This document shows positions 56,358 through 64,000 of a DNA stretch of 64,000 nt, piece after piece. Under the pieces are notes generated by a model. It searched no databases. It saw only the letters and a list, made by a program, of their open reading frames with translations, and was not told the DNA's origin. The stretch's first letter is position 1. Each line of letters opens with the position of its first letter. The stretch is from Artemia franciscana (taxonomy: Eukaryota; Arthropoda; Branchiopoda; Anostraca; Artemiidae): contig NC_088868.1 of NCBI RefSeq assembly GCF_032884065.1, forward strand, positions 1,300,001-1,364,000, read 5' to 3'. Position numbers and translations under genes: made by a program.

Positions 56358-56880
56358 TGGTAATTTTTTTGTTGTTCATATTTTTTATATCAAATAAAGT
56401 GAACATACCCCTTGATGCCTTTTTTATGTTCTTTACAAATATAATAAGGGCTTCAATTGCAAGTTTTTGAGCTCTTGAAAATTACCAAAATATACCCAAA
56501 TAGTTTTTGGGTACAAAAAAGCTTAAAACATTGGTCTCGAACTTACTGTTTCATTATTAATCCATTTTTTAAATGTTGTATAATCTATGAGCACTGATGT
56601 TCCACAATTAAGTTGGATTAATAAATTTTACAGTATTATGCTGTTTTTCTTCTTCTTTGATGCCAAATTTGCAATTAAAGTATGTGTTTTTGGTCATTTT
56701 TGACAAAATAATGTATGTTTTTTGCTGCCAAAATTTGTTAGGTTAAGTAAGGTCAAAAAGTGCTTAAACTTGAACTAACAATATAAGCAATTATTATATT
56801 TGTAAAGAACATACAAAAAGGGATCAAGTGGTATATTCACTTTATTTGTAAGTCAAAATATGAACAACAGAAAAATTACC
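56358..56880. mobile_element. inverted-repeat element (MITE or foldback-like)
   Basis: Arms of about 90 bp (56358-56448 and 56791-56880) share TTGTTGTTCATATTTT, AATAAAGTGAA and ATGTTCTTTACAAATATAAT in opposite orientation around about 340 bp of non-coding sequence. Target-site duplications are not clear. Confidence 0.6.
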
Positions 56881-58439
56881 CCTAACATGCCTAATTTGCA
56901 AATATATAACCCAAATTATATATTTCCAATGTTTTCTGCCACCTTTTACTTGTTTTTCCAGTTCTTGTTTTGCCACAGTTGCTTCAATTAACAGGTACTA
57001 GGGTTGAGGGATAGATTGGCAGAATCAATAGAAAATATGTAACTTCAGCTATAGATTTTCATATTAGGAAGGTTGGGGCTAAAGTAGAGCAGGGCTGCAT
57101 GTCGAATGTGTTAGCTATAATTGTTATGTAAATTCCAAAGAATCATCTTTTTTAACAGGTTTTCTTCTATGGGTCTACAGGTCCTTCTCTTGGCTTATAC
57201 CACATCAAGCATTATATAACCAGAGAAGAATAAGTAGCAAAAAGCTATATATACATAAGCACATGTTATTTAACAATGACTTCTCTAGTGCTTAACTATT
57301 ACCCCTTAGTAATATTGACAAGAAATGAGTAACAGAAAAAGTGAAGTTTAGTGTAAATGACAATCAGGAACTGGATTCTGGCTCAAGGGGGCCAAAAACA
57401 GGGCTATATAATTGGAGTTCAAAGAAGGTGCTGATTTTTTAGTGAAAAACACACTTCCCTGGCTAATTTAGGACTTTAAATTGATTATCCTACTGAAATT
57501 TTCCTATCCTATGCAATTGAAATATTTTTCCCTTTTCAGAGCATTAAGACAATTTATCACAATAAAAAATATTCAAAGCATCTTGAATGGAATGACTAAA
57601 AAAGGCAAATGACAACCACAATTTGTAATCTTACAATTAAACTTCACAAATTGCATTTGGCTACCCAGCTCTGAAATAATTGCTGAAGGTGTATTTGCCT
57701 GTAAAATTAGAAACAGGCCCGAAGCCCCAGCCTCTTCCTTGTCAGAACTTCACATGCATTAAAGCAATAATATAGGCTATTTTACATGTGAAAATTGTTG
57801 TTATTCTCGTAGTTATTTGAGCCGTTTCAACTGACACATGGCCAGATGAGTATTTGTTGTTATCTTTTAGGGGTTAAACCCTGATAAGTGGAAATCCCAT
57901 TGGACAAGTGAAAGAACACAGGCGCAGGGCTTCAGCTCTCGAACCTCAAAATTTGGGAACAAGTTTTGGAATTCGGGGATTTTTGGGGGCATGTTCAAAG
58001 TGAAATTTTGTTGCAAAAAAACATGGGAGCCAAAATTGGTTATAGTTTCATTTTCCGGCTCAAGTAGGGCTTGGATCTGCGTAGTAAATCAAGTTTTTAA
58101 CAGAGTAAGTTTTAGAGCCAGAGTACGGAACCAGAACCAGATAGCTAACAATAATTATTGCTTGTATTACGGACAAAACCTCAAAACTGTTTTAAAAAAA
58201 ATAGGCTGAATTACACTTCGAAGCTTTGTTGCTTTATGTTTTATATTATCTTTGCTGCTTTATTCTCTTAGCCCCAAAACGAGACTTGTATGTCATTTAT
58301 TTTCAGAAAGAAAACAAAAATAAAGCATAGAAAGGCAATAATTGGATACACAGCAATAACAAGTGCAATGATTTCTCCAAATTAATGAATATTCTTGGGC
58401 AAGCAAACATGAACTTACACAAGGAATTTAATAAAAAAA
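56881..58439. other. unassigned stretch
   Basis: No gene recognised on either strand. Open frames are short and lack domains. Confidence 0.35.
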
Positions 58440-59545
58440 AATCACCTGAAAGCAAGGAGCAACAGTAAAAATTAAAACGAATAGAAACGATAACATAATA
58501 AGGAGATTTCCTCTTATAAACACCCGACTATTCATGCTAAAGTTCTTTAGTATTTAAGCTTCTTATTGTTCTATTTATACTACAATTATTTTTCGGGAGT
58601 CGTTCTTACAGAATCGGGACTAAATTCAAACTTAAGCGTAAAGAAAGAGGGGGCCATCCCATTCATATATGTAATATTTTTGTTCATTTTAATAATGCTC
58701 CCTAGGCCTACTTTTAGAGGGAAAAAACTTTTATTTTATTTCAAATGGTTTTTTTAAAATCCCAGGAAATCCAGCTCCACCTCATCGAAAAAATTACTCT
58801 TTTCCCTGGAAAATTGTCTAGACAATTCAATACCGTTAAAAATTCATACCGGACAATTATCCTTAACATCTCCACGCGTAAGATTGGGTTTATAACAAAA
58901 ACTTAAAATAAACAAAAATAATTTTGTTTAGGAATTCTGGCTAATCCCCCAGTGTAAAATTTCTCCTTAAAATTTTGCTTCCCAATGGAAATTTATAGTA
59001 GAAAATGCAATCCTATACCCGAATGCATACTACCAAATAGCAGATATTATACGTAAACGATGGGCAAATTATATATTTTCGAGACCTTTCCCTGGGGGCT
59101 GTGGGAGGTCAAATTAACTCCAAAGGCAAAAATATTGGGTCTCTCAACTATGCTGAACAAAATTGCTACAGTATTTCAAAATTTTGATCAAACAATTTTT
59201 GGGGGAAAGGGCAGGGAAGGGGGCATAGTTGCATCCTCATGGAAAAATACATCTTCTGGAAAAGTCCGCATTTTGCAGATAGAAGCTTTAATCCTTACAG
59301 TTACATTCTCTGATACGCTGAATCTGATGGTGTTATTTTCGTTAAAGTTCTTTGAGATTTTTATGGAGGGTTTTCCCCTTTTTTAAAAAATTAGGCAAAT
59401 TTTCTGAGGATCGTACTCTTTGAAGAGTAAAACCGAACTTAAAGTATCTTGTATATTTGGTATTAGCATAATAAGCCAATCCTTTTGATATGTTTGTTGT
59501 TTTTTAGAGTTTCGGTTACTATTTAACAGGAGCGGATCCAGGATT
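58440..59545. repeat. Family A foldback repeat, copy 7, strongly decayed
   Basis: 58440-58740 resembles the family centre (GAAAGCAAGGAGCAACAGTA, TCATGCTAAAGTTCTTTAG). 59060-59545 resembles the reverse-complement arm (TCTGATACGCTGAATCTGAT, TTAGAGTTTCGGTTACTATT). Divergence is the highest of all copies. Confidence 0.55.
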
Positions 59546-61905
59546 TTCCTTAGGGGGGGGTGCGCATAATAGGTTGCTTGGATAAACTTGAGGACAAAAT
59601 GCTTGCAATTTAAAAGGAACCTTGACACCTATGCTTCGTAATTAGGTAGTGGAAATGGTCGTAATCTATTCCAAAACCTGATGAGGGTTAAAGTTCTAAT
59701 AAATCTGTTGAAATTGAAATGGTATAAAAATATTGATACAAAAATATTAAGTTATAAAAACCATCCCGCCATAAGAAAAAATAAAAAGCTGTTCACCATC
59801 TATAAAAAAATTATATTCGATATTTTCTGCATAATTTTTTGCCTTTACACTTCTGGCCACTATAGCGAGTGGATTAATCTTTTTATTGTCAAAAAAAAAA
59901 GATCTTGAACCATCTTTCGGATTCATACACACTTTGTGACAATTTGTACAGGTCAAACCATTTAGCATGTCGCCTAACTATGTGGCATCGCTTAGTATCT
60001 ATGGTAGTAATGAAGGGTATGAAATTCGGATAAAGATACAACTTGTACAGTCGTAAAAGATATATTAAACATTAAATAATGGTTAAAACAAGGTTAAACA
60101 TTTAAACATTTAAATGGTTAAACATTTAAAACAAGGGTTGTAAGTAAAGGCAATAAAGCATTAATTAATCACTGTTTTCTTTTAAAAATAGTGTTTTAAT
60201 AAACAGTGTCAACTTTGACGAAATCTCAACAATTTACTAATCAAAATTCAACTTTTCATAACAACATAGCGTATCTTTCCATGTTTTAAAGTTCGATATA
60301 TTCCGCTTAAATTACAGAATTCAGACTTTTATAAGAAAAAGTCTATTTCTCAATTTCCACTCCCGCCATATCTATTTATTACAAGGTCGATGTCTTCCTC
60401 AGTATTTAGGTGAAGTTTTAGCTCTTAAGAGCTCTTCGTTAGTATTTCCTCTTCTAATCATCCAAAAATATTTGAATAAAGACCAAAATCGTCAGAAAAA
60501 TATGAACTCTAATGAAGATGCATGTAGGTATTTGCTTCAAACTAAGTATATGAGTCGAAATACTCTTCAAAAAAAAAAAATTACGGGCCCAGTGGTGGGT
60601 TGCGGCAGATATCCAACACCAGGTCTTGTACTACCAAGCAGAGATCAATCTCACTGCTTTGTTATGTTATTTTTGTATTTGATAAATATAGATTGGTGAT
60701 TTAAATTCTCAGGGTTTCAAACTGTGGTAGATTTCTAACTATTATCTTTTTTAAATCTTGAGATTTTCAAATATTCAATTCAAACGTTTAAATCTCGATA
60801 CGTCTGTTAAGCACAAATATAGAAATTTGAAGTTTGGCTCAAATTTAGCATTAAGTAAAACAATTGTCCTGTAAAAATTTTTATTAATAAACAACTAATC
60901 GTGGAAATATGATTGGATGGAATGTATCAAAGTAAATACAAAAATCCTCAGCGGTATATATAGCAGTTTAGACAATTTTATGGACAAATATATGTAACCC
61001 TTAAACAGGAATATAACTATATTTTGTGATTGGAGGGTATTGAGAAGGTGAGAAAGTTGTAGTTGCATTCTGTTTCCGTGGTTAACTCAAGTTGTGTGAA
61101 ATTCAATTTTTTATTAACATTTTATTAGTAAATGTTTGAAAAACAATCAATGCCATTCTTCTGATTCAAAATGAGAATTCAGAGACCCATCTATACCAGT
61201 TAGATAAAAAAAAAAATAAACACATAATTTTTTGCCTTCTTTTATAAACAATTTATCGAAAATGTATTTTCTTAAATGATTACTCCGACCTTGGAAGGTT
61301 TATTTCAACTCATATACTTAGTTTTAAGTATATACTTATGTGAACTTTTATTAAAGTCCTGAAGAGTTTGGCGTTTATTTTAATGTTTTAGGATGAACAG
61401 AGGAGGGTGATATATCATATAATGCAGAGCTTTAATTAGATGAAAATAGGCGATAAAATGGTCACCATTTCCTTACCAAAATACAAAACTTGAATTAATA
61501 ATTATTACACTTCTCATACACTTACTCTCTGTTATGCAAATCCGCTAGAAACAATATTGATGAAAAAATCACGCTGCTTCGCAAAAAAGCAAACCCGAAA
61601 AACCAAAACAGACAGCCAAGAAAAGTAATTATATCATTTTCTTCACCTCAGTGTCTTAGCAAGATTCGAAAACAAATTTTTGACAGTAAAAAAAAGTGAA
61701 TATTTTGCTTTGCAGCCCCGTTGTGACAGCACAATCCTGAAATGTCATTTCGACAGCCTAAAGAAGTTACGATTTTAAATTTCCCCTCCTTGTTATTACG
61801 AAATGAAAATTTTTGCCTCCCGGTTGGATTTTGTGGTAATACAAACAGATTCATTTGATAAACCTAAATTTAATTAAATATTTTTTGGTGGTATGCAATA
61901 TTATT
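59546..61905. other. unassigned AT-rich stretch
   Basis: Near its start, GCGGATCCAGGATTTTCCTT followed by a G run looks like one end of a dispersed element. Otherwise nothing is recognised. Confidence 0.35.
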
Positions 61906-61913
61906 AAAATCAA

Positions 61914-63000
61914 ACAGTTCGTGGTAACGAACTGTAGTAAGGAGCGACCCGGCTCAATAGTAACCAAAACTCTAAAAAATTGAATTTTGGTACCAATAGC
62001 TACATCAAAAGAATCGCATTTTAGTGCTGATTTTCAATATATAAGTTTCATCAAGTTTAGTCTTACCCATCAAAAGTTACGAGCCTGATAAAATTTGCGT
62101 TATTTTAGAAAATAGGGGGAAACACCCCCTAAGAGTCATAGAATCTTAACACCATCTTAACAAAATCACACCATCAGATTCAGCGTATCAGAGAACCCTA
62201 CTGTAGAAGTTTCAAGCTCCTATCTATAAAAATGTGGAATTATATATTTTTTGCCAGAAGGAAGATCACGGATGCGTGTTTATTTGTTTGTTTGTTTTTT
62301 TCCCAGGGGTGATCGTATCGACCCAGTTGTCCTAGAATGTTGCGAGAGGGCTCATTCTAACGGAAATGAAAACTTCTAGTGCCCTTTTTAAGTGACAAAA
62401 AAATTGGAGGGCACCTAGGCCCCTTCCCACGCTAATTATTTACCCAAAGTCAACGGATCAAAATTCTGAGATAGCCATTTTATTCAGCGTAGTCGAACTA
62501 TGTCTTTGGGGACGACTTACTCCCCCACAGTCCCCGTGGAAGGGGTTACAAGTTCAAAACTTTGACCAATGCTTACATATAGTAATGGTTATTGGGAAGT
62601 GTACAGGCGTTTTCAGGAGGATTTTTTTGGTTGGAGGCAAGGGTTGAGAAGAGGGGGATATGCTGGGGGAACTTTCTATCGAGGAATTTGTCATGGGGGA
62701 AGAAAATTGTCATGAAGGGAGCGCAGGATTTACTAGCATTACTTAAAAAACAATGAAAAAGTTTTTTTTCAGCTGGAAGTAAGCAGCAGCATTAAAACTT
62801 AAAACGAACAGAAATTATTACCCATATGAGGGGCTCACCTCCTAATAACTCGCTCTTTACATTAAAGTATTTTTAGTAATTTCAACTATTTATTCTGCGG
62901 CTTTTGTGATTCAGGGGTCATTCTTAATGAATTGGGACAAAATTTAAGCTTTAGTGCAAAGAGTGAGGTACTGACGAGGGGGTGAACCCCCTCATATCTA
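61914..63000 (+). repeat. Family A foldback repeat, copy 8 (left arm)
   Basis: Starts with TCAAACAG and the intact terminal hairpin, and follows the consensus closely to ACCCCCTCATAT, where an (AT)n tract begins. The central hairpin and right arm are missing. Confidence 0.75.
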
Positions 63001-63006
63001 TCTATC

Positions 63007-63007
<1 letters not shown>

Positions 63008-63082
<75 letters not shown>

Positions 63083-63420
63083 GTTGTTTGTCTGTGTGTC
63101 TGTCTACTGACGCCATGTTTGTGTGTCGACTGACGTCATGTTTGTCAACTGGTGTATATATATATTTCTATATAAATAAAAATAAGTTGTTTGTCTGTGT
63201 GTCTGTCTACTGACGTCATGTTTGTGTGTCGACTGACGTCATGTTTGTCAACTGACGTATCTACATATATAAAAATAAGTTGTTTGTCTGTGTGTCTGTC
63301 TACTGACGTCATGTTTGGGTGTCGACTGACGTCATGTTTGTCGACTGACGAAATTACAGACCGGGACATCGGGACACAAATGACGACCGGGACACCGGGA
63401 CATCTATCTATATATATATA
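63008..63420 (+). repeat. (AT)n tract and Helitron-associated 93-103-bp tandem repeat
   Basis: After (AT)n (63008-63077), three units start AAGTTGTTTGTCTGTGTGTC (63081, 63184, 63277) and each carries two TGACGTCATG-type motifs. Then come CGGGACATCGGGACACAAAT repeats. Similar AAGTTGT and CGGGACACCGGG sequence adjoins the Helitron fragment at 23.9-24.1 kb. Confidence 0.7.
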
Positions 63421-63422
63421 AA

Positions 63423-64000
<578 letters not shown>

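Overview
This is an AT-rich animal (metazoan) genomic window. It is dominated by degraded transposable elements, inverted repeats and long (AT)n tracts, and it contains one intact-looking host gene in small exons. The repeat content, long (AT)n tracts and recurring GCTCTTTACGCTAAAG-type palindromes fit an arthropod. They remind me of brine shrimp (Artemia), but that is recollection and was not tested.

The host gene lies on the minus strand from 53701 down to 22040. Five exons (53618-53701, 47760-47926, 43141-43339, 38274-38456, 22040-22222) splice with consensus GT/AG sites and compatible phases. They give a 271-residue protein that aligns over its whole length with ARMC1, the armadillo-repeat/HMA-fold mitochondrial protein that ends in SFYW. 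Its 816 coding bases are spread over about 31.7 kb. A possible AATAAA signal lies at 21875-21880, and a perfect TGACGTCA motif lies 154 bp upstream of the start codon.

The rest is repeats. Family A is a long inverted-repeat (foldback) family with a hairpin end; copies lie at 0.6-5.4, 9.3-10.7, 12.4-14.2, 24.9-27.9, 58.4-59.5 and 61.9-63.0 kb. The 24.9-27.9 kb copy is a palindrome of about 2.7 kb. Family C is a tandem-module family (30.5-35.5 and 38.6-41.2 kb, with a tail at 14.2-14.6 kb). It ends in a CACTTGGT hairpin and in places carries an antisense tRNA-Pro-like segment. Helitron remains lie at 23.7-24.3, 28.0-29.2 and 63.4-64.0 kb. Non-LTR reverse-transcriptase fragments lie at 10.7-11.8, 42.6, 48.3-49.2 and 49.9-52.2 kb, and the last is interrupted by a Ty3/gypsy integrase fragment. 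Two copies of a tRNA-derived SINE lie at 24.5 and 55.3 kb.

Nearly all of these elements between 22 and 54 kb sit inside ARMC1 introns. The 16-kb last intron holds a SINE, two Helitron relics, the large palindrome, several (AT)n tracts and family C. I found no convincing second host gene, rRNA or CRISPR array. Several stretches of 0.4-2.5 kb hold nothing I can name and are listed as such.
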